This document shows, piece after piece, positions 16,463-25,306 of a DNA stretch of 64,000 nucleotides. Position 1 is the first letter of the stretch. Each line of letters opens with the position of its first letter. The translations under genes and the position numbers were made by a program. The stretch is from the NCBI RefSeq assembly GCF_004364325.1, contig NZ_SOCP01000030.1:1-64000 (forward strand), written 5' to 3'. The notes below the pieces were generated by a model. The model made no database searches. It was given only the letters and a program-made list of their open reading frames with translations, and was not told the DNA's origin. The stretch comes from Actinophytocola oryzae. GTDB taxonomy: Bacteria; Actinomycetota; Actinomycetes; Mycobacteriales; Pseudonocardiaceae.

Positions 16463-17647
16463 TCACACCCCTGGGGTCGCGACGAACGCCCTGGTACCCG
16501 GCGAGGCGGGCGTCAAAACCACGTCCGGGTCGCCGGCGGGGATCCACACCGACTGCCCACGGCCGAGCGTGGTGTCCCCGCAGGACAGCTCGCCGTCGAT
16601 CGCCACCAGGATCCTCGGGATGCCAGCCGCCAGCGTCACCGGCGCCTCGTCGTCCGTCCACTCCAGCCTGGACAGCTCGAACTCCGGCGCGGGGGTCCGG
16701 TAGACGTGCCGCGCGCCCGCCGCCTCGCCGGTCGTCACGGCCATGTCGCCGTAGCCGAAGTCCAGCACCCGCAACAGCTCCGGTACGTCGACGTGCTTGG
16801 GCGTGAGTCCGCCGCGCAGCACGTTGTCCGAGTTCGCCAGCACCTCGACACCCGTGCCGCGCAGGTAGGAGTGCAGGTTGCCCGCGGGCAGGTAGATCGC
16901 CTCACCGGGCTCGAGCACGATGCGGTTGAGCAGCGCGGCCGCCAGCACGCCCGCGTCGCCGGGGTAGCTCTCGCCCAGCTCCAGCAGCGTGCGGCACTCC
17001 AGCTCGAACTGCCCGTGTTCCTTGACGTGCAGGACGCACTCGTCGAGCAGCTCCGGCACGAGCTGGTCGATGGCGGGCTGCGGCAGCGTGATCCACGTGG
17101 TGAACAGCGCACGCAGGCCCTCGCGGTTCGGCTGCCCCGCGATCAGCTCGACGTAGGGCGCGAGGCCGGGCGTGGACACCGCACGCAGCAGCGCGACCGT
17201 CTGGTGCGGGTCGCGGAAGCCGGCCAGCGCGTGGAACTCGGTCAGCGCGCACAGCAGCTCTGGCTTGGGCGTGGGGTCCGGGTAGTTGCGGTTCGAGGCG
17301 TCCCTCGCGATCCCGCGTGCCTCCTCGCGGGCATACCCTTCGGCGGCCTGCTCCGCCGACGGGTGCGCCTGCAGGCTCAGCGGCTCCTCGGCCGCCAGGA
17401 CCTTGAGCAGGAACGGCAGCCTGCCGTCCCACCGCGCCGCGACCGACTCGCCGAGCTGGCCGACCGGGTCGGCGGTCAGCACGTCCACGAGGGACTCGCC
17501 GCCCACCCGGGACGGGTCGCCGGGATGGGCGCCGAGCCACAGCTCGGCCTGCGGGTGCGGTGCGGGCACCGGGGTGCCGAGCAGCCCTGCGATGGCGGTG
17601 CGGGAGCCCCAGGCGTAGGGGCGGACCGGGTTGTCAAGCAGCTGCAC
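16463..17647 (-). CDS. manA: Mannose-6-phosphate isomerase, class I
   Basis: Zinc enzyme interconverting fructose-6-phosphate and mannose-6-phosphate, the entry to GDP-mannose and mannosylated envelope lipids. The 394-residue product starts NPVRPYAWGS as usual. Zinc-ligand regions are SLQAHPSAEQA (Gln/His), PKPELLCALTEFHALAGFR (Glu) and the cupin segment YLPAGNLHSYLRG (His). GTG start, six bases after the SIS-protein stop. It ends the manB-Trm112-SIS-manA set, the same order as in mycobacteria. Confidence 0.94.
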   Translation of the reverse strand: MQLLDNPVRPYAWGSRTAIAGLLGTPVPAPHPQAELWLGAHPGDPSRVGGESLVDVLTADPVGQLGESVAARWDGRLPFLLKVLAAEEPLSLQAHPSAEQAAEGYAREEARGIARDASNRNYPDPTPKPELLCALTEFHALAGFRDPHQTVALLRAVSTPGLAPYVELIAGQPNREGLRALFTTWITLPQPAIDQLVPELLDECVLHVKEHGQFELECRTLLELGESYPGDAGVLAAALLNRIVLEPGEAIYLPAGNLHSYLRGTGVEVLANSDNVLRGGLTPKHVDVPELLRVLDFGYGDMAVTTGEAAGARHVYRTPAPEFELSRLEWTDDEAPVTLAAGIPRILVAIDGELSCGDTTLGRGQSVWIPAGDPDVVLTPASPGTRAFVATPGV

Positions 17648-17653
17648 GAGCGT

Positions 17654-18754
17654 TCACTCCCTCGGCCGGGCGGACGTGTAGCGGGTGGTCCCGCCGGTCG
17701 TCCCGGCCGCCAGCCCCACGTACAGGGCGGCAAGCTCGAAGCGCAGTGCGAGCACGGCCGCGCAGGCGGTCGTGTCCGCGGTGATCTCCTCGCCCGGCGC
17801 GATCAGGTCCGCGTCGGGCAGCATGTCGGCCGCGAGCCTGCGGACCGGGTCGGTCGGATGTGCGTTGATGGCCAGCAGGAACGCACGCAGGGGCGTCGAC
17901 GCCGACGGCGACAGGTCGTCCGGGTCGGCGAAGATGTCGGTGCCCGACGCGGCCTGTGCGGCGGCGCGGTGCAGTGCGGTGCGGCTCGCGGCCTGCTGGT
18001 AGGGCGCGACGTCGCACACGATGTCGGTGTGGGTGGCGAGCATCTGCGCGGCGTAGAGGGCCACGCCCGTCGCCACGTCGTCGAGGCCCCACAGCAGCGG
18101 GGTCCGCTCGGCGAGCCGCAGCGCGAGCGCCTTGGCCGGGTTCACGAACGACTCGTGCTGCATGTGGCCGCGCTCGGCCTCGCGGTCCAGCTCGTCGGCG
18201 ACCATGTCGAGGTCGGTGCGCAGCAGCTCGAGCGTGGTGGTGGTGAACAGGCCCGCGGCGAGGGCACGCGGGAAGCCGAAGCCGGGTGGCACCGGCACGC
18301 GGGGGGTGATCAGCACGGACTTGCCGGCGGCAGCGGCGGCCACCGGCCCGTCCTCGGGGGCGGTCAGCACCACGCTCGCGCCGTAGCGGCCCGCGCGGTC
18401 GATCGACTCGGCCAGCTCGATGTCACCGGGGTCGTCGGTGTGCGCGACCAGCACGTCGAGCGGGCCGAGCCACGGCGGCGCGGTGTCGGTCAGCACGACC
18501 GGCACCGGGCAGGCGCGGCCGAGGAGCGTCATCAGCAGCTTCGCCGCGACCGGGCCGAGGCCGGGACGGGTGAGCAGCACCAGCGCGCGTGGGCGGTGGC
18601 CGGCGAGCCGGTCCATGCCGGCGTCCCTGCCGGCCTCCAGTGTCGCCCGCACCTGCGCACCCGCGCGGGCGGACGCGGGCAGCAGCCCGTCGGCGTCGAC
18701 GTCGGTCAGCCGGCCGAGGTCGTCGAGCAGGGTGTCGTCGACCGCCGCACTCAC
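17654..18754 (-). CDS. SIS-domain protein (TobH-like, Rv3256c family)
   Basis: A 366-residue protein between the mannose genes manA and manB, where mycobacteria have Rv3256c (TobH). Sugar-isomerase-like folds are suggested by RALVLLTRPGLGPVAAKLLM and VPVVLTDTAPPWLGPLDVLV, then DIELAESIDRAGRYGASVVL. No full catalytic set of a known isomerase is evident, so its reaction is unknown; a phosphosugar-binding role is inferred. Start GTG 18754 overlaps the Trm112 stop (GTGA), so translation is coupled. A longer open frame of 31 more codons is a shadow of the Trm112 gene. Confidence 0.8.
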   Translation of the reverse strand: MSAAVDDTLLDDLGRLTDVDADGLLPASARAGAQVRATLEAGRDAGMDRLAGHRPRALVLLTRPGLGPVAAKLLMTLLGRACPVPVVLTDTAPPWLGPLDVLVAHTDDPGDIELAESIDRAGRYGASVVLTAPEDGPVAAAAAGKSVLITPRVPVPPGFGFPRALAAGLFTTTTLELLRTDLDMVADELDREAERGHMQHESFVNPAKALALRLAERTPLLWGLDDVATGVALYAAQMLATHTDIVCDVAPYQQAASRTALHRAAAQAASGTDIFADPDDLSPSASTPLRAFLLAINAHPTDPVRRLAADMLPDADLIAPGEEITADTTACAAVLALRFELAALYVGLAAGTTGGTTRYTSARPRE

Positions 18755-18966
18755 TCGCTCGTGCCTTCTTCGTTCGGCTTCGGCTCGATCGCCTCGTCGA
18801 GCAGCAGCACCGGGATGCCGTCCTCGACGCGGAACTGCCGCCCGCACGACGTGCAGGTCAGCACGTCGGCCGTCGGGTCGGTCGGCGTGCCGGCGTGCAG
18901 CGGCGCGTGGTCGTCGGACGGGCAGGCGAGGATCTCCAGGAGCCTCGGGTCGAGCTGGACGGCCAT
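18751..18966 (-). CDS. Trm112-family zinc-ribbon protein
   Basis: A 71-residue protein with the Trm112/UPF0434 fold: start LDPRLLEILACPSDDHAPL, the zinc-binding pair LTCTSCGRQFRVEDGIPVLL and an acidic tail. In eukaryotes Trm112 activates methyltransferases; the bacterial role is not established. Cysteines are present at ILACP and TCTSC, though the first knuckle is ACPSD rather than CxxC. It lies between manB and the SIS gene with a four-base overlap downstream, so it is in the mannose operon. Confidence 0.9.
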   Translation of the reverse strand: MAVQLDPRLLEILACPSDDHAPLHAGTPTDPTADVLTCTSCGRQFRVEDGIPVLLLDEAIEPKPNEEGTSE

Positions 18967-18985
18967 GTCCCCTCCAAGGGTTCGG

Positions 18986-20338
18986 TCAGGCGCGGACGAT
19001 CGCGAGCACCTCGTCGCGGATGGCGGCGACGGCGTCGGCGTCCTGGGCCTCGATGTTCAGCCGCAGCAGCGGCTCGGTGTTCGACGGCCGGATGTTGAAC
19101 CAGCCCCCGTCGGGCAGTTCCACCGTAAGGCCGTCCAGCTCGTCTGTGTGCACGCCTTCGCGGGCCGCGAACGCCTCCTTGACCGCGGCCATCCGGCCCG
19201 CCTGGTCCTCGACGGTCGAGTTGATCTCCCCGGAGGCCGAGTAGCGGGTGTACGCGCTGGTCAGCGTGGACAGCGGCCGGACGTCCTCACCGAGCGCGGC
19301 GAGGACGTGCAGCGCGGCCAGCATGCCGGTGTCGGCGCGCCAGAAGTCGCGGAAGTAGTAGTGGGCGGAGTGCTCGCCGCCGAAGATCGCGTCCGTCCTC
19401 GCCATCTCGGCCTTGATGAACGAGTGGCCGACGCGGGTGCGGACGGGCTTGCCGCCGTTCTCGGCGACGATCTCCGGCACGCCCTTGGACGTGATCAGGT
19501 TGTGGATGACCGTGCCGCCGGGTGCCTTCTTCAGCTCGCGGACCGCGACGAGCGCGGTGATGGTGCTCGGCGGCACCGGCTCGCCGCGCTCGTCGACCAC
19601 GAAGCAGCGGTCGGCGTCGCCGTCGAACGCCACCCCGGCGTCCGCGCCGACCTCGCGCACCTTGGCCTGCAGGTCGACGATGTTCTTCGGGTCGAGCGGG
19701 TTGGCCTCGTGGTTGGGGAAGCTGCCGTCCAGCTCGAAGTACATGGGGACGATGTCGATGGGCAGGCCGTCGAACATGGCGGGCACGGTGTGGCCGCCCA
19801 TGCCGTTGCCCGCGTCGACGACGACCTTCAGCGGCCTGCTGTGCGAGAGGTCGACGAGCTTGCGCAGGTAGGCGACGTACTCGGTGAGCATGTCGCGGGT
19901 CTCGAGCCTGCCGGGGGCCTTGCCCTCCGAGGGCGGCGTCCCCGCCTCGACCTCGCGCTGGATGTCGGTGAGGCCGGTGTCCTGGCCGACCGGGGCCGCG
20001 CCCGCGCGGCACAGCTTGATGCCGTTGTACTTGGCGGGGTTGTGGCTCGCGGTGAACATCGCGCCGGGCAGGTCGAGGCTGCCTGAGGCGAAGTACAGCA
20101 TGTCCGTGCTGGCCAGGCCGATCATCACCACGTTGACGCCCTCGCGGGTTGCGCCCTCGGCGAACGCGCTCGCGAGGCCGGGCGACGAGGCCCGCATGTC
20201 GTGGCCGATCACGATCGCGCCCTCGGTCACCTGACGGGCGTACGCCGCGCCGATGTCGCGGACGAGGTCCGTGTCGAGCTGCTCGCCGACGACACCACGG
20301 ATGTCGTAGGCCTTGAAGACTCCGGACAGGTCACGCAC
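18986..20338 (-). CDS. manB: Phosphomannomutase/phosphoglucomutase
   Basis: Converts mannose-6-phosphate to mannose-1-phosphate (and probably the glucose equivalents). The 450-residue product has the four-domain alpha-D-phosphohexomutase layout: phosphoserine loop TASHNPAKYNGIK (Ser98), metal loop AFDGDADRCF, sugar loop IFGGEHSAHYYF and phosphate-binding RPSNTEPLLR. Start is the ATG giving MRDLSGVFKAYDIRG. First gene of the manB-Trm112-SIS-manA run; the 107-base gap upstream probably holds the promoter. Confidence 0.96.
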   Translation of the reverse strand: MRDLSGVFKAYDIRGVVGEQLDTDLVRDIGAAYARQVTEGAIVIGHDMRASSPGLASAFAEGATREGVNVVMIGLASTDMLYFASGSLDLPGAMFTASHNPAKYNGIKLCRAGAAPVGQDTGLTDIQREVEAGTPPSEGKAPGRLETRDMLTEYVAYLRKLVDLSHSRPLKVVVDAGNGMGGHTVPAMFDGLPIDIVPMYFELDGSFPNHEANPLDPKNIVDLQAKVREVGADAGVAFDGDADRCFVVDERGEPVPPSTITALVAVRELKKAPGGTVIHNLITSKGVPEIVAENGGKPVRTRVGHSFIKAEMARTDAIFGGEHSAHYYFRDFWRADTGMLAALHVLAALGEDVRPLSTLTSAYTRYSASGEINSTVEDQAGRMAAVKEAFAAREGVHTDELDGLTVELPDGGWFNIRPSNTEPLLRLNIEAQDADAVAAIRDEVLAIVRA

Positions 20339-20445
20339 CAGTGCTCCCCGAGAAGGTCGGCGGATTTGCCTCTGCGAGCCTACCGGCGTGGCGGTCCGGC
20401 GCGAGTAGGTGTTACCCGTGTTCGGTTCGCCGGGAAGGGCGCGGT

Positions 20446-20817
20446 CTACTCGGGTACCGGGTTGCGCAGAACCCGCAGGTGGCCGCGGCGACCGGTGGTC
20501 GACGTGCCGGGCGACGGCTCCAGGTTGGGCTCGATCGGCCGGTCGGGCCTCCCGGCCTCACGAACCGCCTCGGCCAGCGCGGTCAGGTCGTCGACCGTGG
20601 GCTGGGGGGCGGCGAACTCGCCGTCGTGCCGGACGACCTCCCACCCGCGCGGGACCGTGAGGCGCAACGCGTGCTCCTCGCACAGGTCGTAGCTGTGCGG
20701 TTCGGAGTAGGTCGCGAGCGGGCCGACGACGGCGGTCGACTCGGCGTAGGCGTAGGTCAGGGTCGCGACGGCCGGGCTTCCGCACCCGGTCCGCGAACAC
20801 TTCCGCACGCTGCGCAC
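20446..20817 (-). CDS. DUF3499 protein (Rv3258c-like)
   Basis: A 123-residue actinobacterial protein of unknown function. It begins MRSVRKCSRTGCGSPAVATL and contains ATYSEPHSYDLCEEHALRLT followed by PRGWEVVRHDG. The CxxxxC and CEEH residues look like a small zinc-binding treble-clef knuckle, so nucleic-acid or protein binding is possible (inference). Start at GTG 20817; the longer frame is a shadow of the opposite gene. It lies just upstream of manB and divergent from the metallopeptidase-like gene, as in mycobacteria. Confidence 0.85.
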   Translation of the reverse strand: MRSVRKCSRTGCGSPAVATLTYAYAESTAVVGPLATYSEPHSYDLCEEHALRLTVPRGWEVVRHDGEFAAPQPTVDDLTALAEAVREAGRPDRPIEPNLEPSPGTSTTGRRGHLRVLRNPVPE

Positions 20818-20898
20818 GAACGTGGACGATAGCGCGTCCGGGGGGAAATAGCCCCTCGCCACACCGTGATGGGTCGCAGGCTCGATACCCTCAGGGGT

Positions 20899-21375
20899 GT
20901 GACCTCGACACGCGGCAGGCTGAGCCGGCGGCGGCGCCCCAACCGGGACCGCCACGGCCGTGGGCTGCGCGGGTCGCTGTACCCCTCGACGCTGCCCGCC
21001 GCGTCGACCCGCGCCGAGCGGTTCGACGCGCTCGTGCTCGCCGCCCTCGAGCCGATCGAGGCCCGCTGGCGCACGGAGCTGACCAAGCTGGACGTGGCGG
21101 TCGACGACGTCCCGGACGTCCGGGGCGAGGACGAGGAGGCGATCGCGGCCGAGGGCACGCTGACCGACGCGGGCGTGCCGCTGGCCAGGCTCGTCCCGGC
21201 GGGCATGGACCAGCGCGGCCTGCCGACGAAGGCGCGGATCGTGCTGTTCCGCAGGCCCCTGGAGGCACGTGCCCGCGACGGCGCCGACCTGGCGGAGCTC
21301 GTGCACCACGTGCTGGTCGACCAGGTGGCCAACTACCTCGGGGTCGACCCGACCGTCATCGACGGCGAGAGCTGA
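20899..21375 (+). CDS. Metallopeptidase-family protein with degenerate zinc site (Rv3259-like)
   Basis: A 158-residue protein matching the actinobacterial zincin-like group next to whiB2 and DUF3499. The conserved core PLARLVPAG, KARIVLFRRPLEARARDGAD and HHVLVDQVANYLGVDP is readable. The region that would be HExxH in active relatives reads VDQVA followed by NYLG, so the zinc ligands and catalytic glutamate appear lost. Start set at GTG 20899; in-frame ATGs at 20866 and 20869 are possible. It ends three bases from the convergent glycosyltransferase stop. Probably a non-peptidase paralogue. Confidence 0.75.
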   Translation: MTSTRGRLSRRRRPNRDRHGRGLRGSLYPSTLPAASTRAERFDALVLAALEPIEARWRTELTKLDVAVDDVPDVRGEDEEAIAAEGTLTDAGVPLARLVPAGMDQRGLPTKARIVLFRRPLEARARDGADLAELVHHVLVDQVANYLGVDPTVIDGES

Positions 21376-21378
21376 GGC

Positions 21379-24300
21379 TCAGCGCGGCCGCCTGCTCGGG
21401 ATGGCGGTCAGCGCCGTGAACAGGACCATCGCGGCCTGGACCAGCAGCAGCACGCCACGCAGCGCGGTCGACTGCTCCACCCGCACCTCCGCCGCCCTGG
21501 TCGGCAGCGAGACCGCGACCAGGTGGTTCCACGCACGCACGATCGGGACCTGCCTGCCGTCGACCGTGGCGACCCAGCCCGGCTCCTCCTCCGCGGCGAT
21601 CACCAGCAGGCGCCCGTCCGGCCCCTCCGACACGCGGACCGCGACCGACGGCGGCACCGCGTCGACCGGCACGATCCCGCCCGTGCCCAGCTCGGTCGGC
21701 GCCTCGCCACCCGTGACCGCGCGGCGGGCCAGCTCTGGCGACAGCAGCGTCACCTGACCCGCGGCGGGCTGGACGCGCAGGACTGGACGGCCGTCCGACA
21801 TGGGTGGCGCGTCGGCCACCAGGTCGCCCGCGGACTCCCGCAGCCGGACGGCCTCGTCGCGAGTCGGCACGACGATGAACAGCACGCCCGCGGCGGCGGC
21901 CTGACCGACGCCCGTCTTCGGGTCCGAGCGGAGCACCTCGGCGAGTGCCCGTGTGCTGACCGCGTCGTTGACGGGTGCGAGGTCGTCGTCGCCGAAGGCG
22001 GGCATGCGCCCAGCGGTCATGCGCGGGTCGTCCCCTTCCGAGGGGAGCACGAGGACCCAGCGCCCCGAGGTGGTCAGCTCGCGGGACAGCGTCGTCGCGA
22101 GGTGCGGCACGTCGTCGGTGAGCGGCCCCTCCCGGCCTGCGACGAGCGCGCCCGCGGCCAGCCCGACGACGCCGAGCACGCCGAGCACCGCCGCGGGCCG
22201 CACCCACGAAACCGTCGGGCCACCCGTCCGGCACACGCCGAGCAGCGCGTGCAGCAGCCCCCACCCGGCGAGCACGAGCCCAGGACCCGCCCAGCCGTAC
22301 GTCGGCAGCGCGCCGGTGATCGAGGTCGCGCCCATGAACCGCACGAACACCACGCCGCAGCCACCCAGTACCGCGAGCGCGATCCCGGGGAAGGCCGTGC
22401 GCCTCGGCCGCGCCACGACGCCGACCACCGCGCCGACGACGACCACGAGCCCCACGCCCGGCCACGCTCCCGGGCCGCCGGGGTCCAGCGACACCAGGTC
22501 GAGCAGCGAGGCGACCGGCGTCGGCACGTACGCGCCCAGCCCGTGGACCACGACGCCGGGGTGCTGGATGAGGACCGCAGGCCAGGGCAGCAGCAACGCG
22601 AGCGGCATCAGCACGACCACGAACAGGGCGGCCACGCGACGGCCGCCCGTGCCCCGGTAGCCGGGTAGCACGACGAACCCGGCGAGCGCGTACGCCACGA
22701 GCAGCAGGTGCACGAGCGGGGAGAACGCGCCGATCACGGCCAGCCCGAACGCCGAGGACGCGGCCGTCGAGAGCCAGGCGCCCGAGGTCGTCCGCGAGCG
22801 GCCGAGCAACGCGATGATGCCCGTGGTGACCGGCGGCACGAGCAGGTGCGCGACGACCACGTCGAGCCTGCCCTGCGCGACCGCGGCGGTGGCGGGCGGC
22901 AGCAGCGCGTAGGTGGCCGCGACGAGTGCCCGCACCCAGCGGTGCACCGGCAGCCGCCGCGTCGCCACGTACGCGAGGAGCCCGGACAGCGGCATGCTGC
23001 CGAGCAGCAGCAGCGCGACGGCCGCCTGCGTGCCGCCGAGCACCACCCCGAGGCCGCCGATGACCGCGAGGGCGGCGGGCGCGGGTGCCGCGGTGCCGCC
23101 CGCGACCGGGTGCCACGTCGCGAGGTAGCTCGACCAGGTGGTGCCGAGGTCGGCGACCGGGAGCAGCCTGCCGCCCGTGAGGTCGAGGCCGAGCCGTCCC
23201 GCGTTGACGTACAGGGCGACGGCGACCAGGCCGAGCACGAGCAGGACCGGTGGGGCGAGCAGCACCTGCCGGGCGAGCCGCGCCCGGTCGACCTCGACGA
23301 CCATCAGCTCCGGCTCGGGCTTCCCCGACCCGTCGCGCGGCACCGGCGAGGGCCTGCGACGCGGGCTCGGCCGCAACCCGTGGGGCAGCTCGACGTCGGG
23401 CACGGCCAGTGACACGGCCACCGCCGTCGCGGGCTGCCGCAGCCCGGCGGGTCGTTTCGGCCTGCCGTCCGCGCCCGCGGGCAGGGCGGCGGGCCCGACC
23501 GGCAGCCGGACCTCCTCGACGAGCTGTTTCGCGACCTGTCCCGCCGACGGCACGACGACCGCGTCGGGCAGCCTGCCGAGCGCCGCGTCCGCCTCCAGCC
23601 GACGGCGCACGAGCTGGGCGACGGCCGCGCGGACCCCGTTGCGGAGCCTGGTGAGCCGCGAGGTGAACAACCCCCGGACGCTGCGGACGCGCACGGTGGC
23701 GTGGCGCAGTGTCCGGCCCTCCAGCAGACCGGCGTGCCCGCTGAGGACGTACGCCGCCGCGCCGAGCTCGGCCCGTGCCTCGACGAGCCTGCGCAGCACG
23801 GCGAAGCCGACCGCACGGGACAGCGAGAGCAACAGCAGCCGGGGCACACCGACCACAAAGGACAGCAGTGAGCAGTTGACGAGGAACGTGCGGACCGCCT
23901 GCGCCCGTTCGACGGACGCGGTCGAGCCGCGGGGCGCGTCGACGGGACGCCGGTGACCGAGAACGGCACGCGCGTGCCGCATCCGCGCGGCGGGCACGCA
24001 CAGCACCACGCTGCCGGCCCGGTTCGCACGCCAGCCGAAGTCGATGTCCTCACGCAGCAACGTGATCGCGGGGTCGAACCCGCCGAGCCGCTCCCACAGC
24101 TCGCGCCGCACGAGCATGCCCGCGGACGGCACGGCGAGGACCTCGGTGCTCTGCTCGTAGTCCCTGCCGAACCGGCTCCAGTCCACTTCGGACGGTCCGA
24201 TGCCCGTCTGCCGGTGGCCGGAGGAGTCCGTGGACAGCCCGGCCTCCACCACCAGCCGGGAGTCGTCCCAGTCGAGCGCCAGCGGACCGAGCACCCCGGC

Positions 24301-24702
24301 GGACGGCGACGCCTCCGCGGCGGTCAGCAGCGTCGACAGACAGCGCGGATCGGGTGCGCAGTCGTCGTGCAGCACCCAGACCCAGCCGCCGGGGTCGCCC
24401 CACCGCTCGATGGCCGCGGACACGGCCTCCTGCACGGCGGCGGCGAACCCGGTGGACCGCTCGAGGGTGAGCACGCCGTCGAGCACGCGGTCCTCACCGC
24501 GTGCGGCGTCGCTCAGCAGACGCGCGGTGCCGTCACTCGAACCGGTGTCGACGGCCAGCACGTGCCGTGGCCGGGGCGAGGACCGCCGCAACGCGGCCAA
24601 CGCCTCCGGCAACCACTCCTCGCCGTCATGGCAGACGAGCACCGCGAGCACTGGCGCGGTGCGCAGCACCGGGGTGCTCCCCCGTGAGCCGTAGCGAGGC
24701 AT
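21379..24702 (-). CDS. GT2 glycosyltransferase fused to a large membrane domain
   Basis: A 1107-residue envelope protein. Residues 1-300 form a family 2 glycosyltransferase domain on the cytosolic side: VLAVLVCHDGEEWLPEALAA, VDTGSSDGTARLL, LHDDCAPDP as the DxD-type metal motif, and LLREDIDFGWRANRAG as the catalytic ED loop. A basic linker follows, then about 12 transmembrane helices from residue 450, and a long non-cytosolic C-terminal segment before a last helix. The donor is unknown. Its position beside whiB2 and manB fits a cell-wall polymer role. Start ATG 24702; GTG 24708 is an alternative. Confidence 0.85.
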   Translation of the reverse strand: MPRYGSRGSTPVLRTAPVLAVLVCHDGEEWLPEALAALRRSSPRPRHVLAVDTGSSDGTARLLSDAARGEDRVLDGVLTLERSTGFAAAVQEAVSAAIERWGDPGGWVWVLHDDCAPDPRCLSTLLTAAEASPSAGVLGPLALDWDDSRLVVEAGLSTDSSGHRQTGIGPSEVDWSRFGRDYEQSTEVLAVPSAGMLVRRELWERLGGFDPAITLLREDIDFGWRANRAGSVVLCVPAARMRHARAVLGHRRPVDAPRGSTASVERAQAVRTFLVNCSLLSFVVGVPRLLLLSLSRAVGFAVLRRLVEARAELGAAAYVLSGHAGLLEGRTLRHATVRVRSVRGLFTSRLTRLRNGVRAAVAQLVRRRLEADAALGRLPDAVVVPSAGQVAKQLVEEVRLPVGPAALPAGADGRPKRPAGLRQPATAVAVSLAVPDVELPHGLRPSPRRRPSPVPRDGSGKPEPELMVVEVDRARLARQVLLAPPVLLVLGLVAVALYVNAGRLGLDLTGGRLLPVADLGTTWSSYLATWHPVAGGTAAPAPAALAVIGGLGVVLGGTQAAVALLLLGSMPLSGLLAYVATRRLPVHRWVRALVAATYALLPPATAAVAQGRLDVVVAHLLVPPVTTGIIALLGRSRTTSGAWLSTAASSAFGLAVIGAFSPLVHLLLVAYALAGFVVLPGYRGTGGRRVAALFVVVLMPLALLLPWPAVLIQHPGVVVHGLGAYVPTPVASLLDLVSLDPGGPGAWPGVGLVVVVGAVVGVVARPRRTAFPGIALAVLGGCGVVFVRFMGATSITGALPTYGWAGPGLVLAGWGLLHALLGVCRTGGPTVSWVRPAAVLGVLGVVGLAAGALVAGREGPLTDDVPHLATTLSRELTTSGRWVLVLPSEGDDPRMTAGRMPAFGDDDLAPVNDAVSTRALAEVLRSDPKTGVGQAAAAGVLFIVVPTRDEAVRLRESAGDLVADAPPMSDGRPVLRVQPAAGQVTLLSPELARRAVTGGEAPTELGTGGIVPVDAVPPSVAVRVSEGPDGRLLVIAAEEEPGWVATVDGRQVPIVRAWNHLVAVSLPTRAAEVRVEQSTALRGVLLLVQAAMVLFTALTAIPSRRPR

Positions 24703-24739
24703 TCGCACAAGATGCCACGGACGGCCTGTGCTCCGTGTG

Positions 24740-25072
24740 TCAGACCACTCGTTTCTTCAGCTTGCGCCGCTCCCGCTCGGACAGCCCTCCCCAGATGCCG
24801 AAGCGCTCGTCGTGCCCGAGTGCGTACTCGAGGCACTCCGCCCTGACCTCACAGCCCTGGCAGATCCGCTTCGCCTCCCTGGTCGAGCCGCCCTTCTCGG
24901 GGAAGAACGCCTCCGGGTCGGTCTGCGCGCACAGCGCGCGTTCCTGCCACTCCTGCTCCTCGGTGTCGTCGAAGAGCTCAGCGAGCACGCCGAACTCCCC
25001 GAACGGGCGCTCCCCCCACTCCACGACGCCACCACTCCCACTGGTCAGATCATTCAGTTCGGTTCCCTGCAT
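24740..25072 (-). CDS. whiB2: WhiB2/WhmD-type transcription factor
   Basis: Iron-sulfur regulator of division and sporulation genes in actinobacteria. The 110-residue protein has the four cluster cysteines Cys48, Cys71, Cys74 and Cys80 (ALCAQTD, ICQGCEVRAEC), the GIWGG turn at 93-97 and the basic DNA-binding tail ERERRKLKKRVV. The acidic N-terminal extension is typical of WhmD. It lies between the GT2 gene and the divergent protease gene, the same place as in mycobacteria. Confidence 0.95.
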   Translation of the reverse strand: MQGTELNDLTSGSGGVVEWGERPFGEFGVLAELFDDTEEQEWQERALCAQTDPEAFFPEKGGSTREAKRICQGCEVRAECLEYALGHDERFGIWGGLSERERRKLKKRVV

Positions 25073-25161
25073 GCCCGTCCGCCTCCTCGCCTTTCGCGCT
25101 CCCCGGGTTGGCGGACACCACCCACCACTACTCCACTCGTGGCGAATGACATCGATGTGAT

Positions 25162-25173
25162 TACACCCGTGTA
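25162..25173. promoter_or_regulatory. Perfect 12-bp dyad upstream of whiB2 (possible operator)
   Basis: TACAC-CC-GTGTA is a perfect inverted repeat in the 234-base gap between the divergent whiB2 and site-2 protease genes, 90 bases before the whiB2 start. A regulator site is possible. No other evidence supports it, and nothing else in the gap was recognised. Confidence 0.25.
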
Positions 25174-25306
25174 GTCGCGGCGCGTCAAGCGATGCACCCG
25201 CCTGGGTGATGCCCTATCGGGCAGGGCGAAATACCTCGACGAGACCCTGCAATATCAGGAAAATGCCGTACCCGCACGACGACGTAACACCCCAAGTTGA
25301 CACACT

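Noticed and set aside
16706..20086. 1126-codon plus-strand frame
   Set aside because: Runs antisense across manA, the SIS gene, Trm112 and manB, all of which have clear family motifs on the minus strand.
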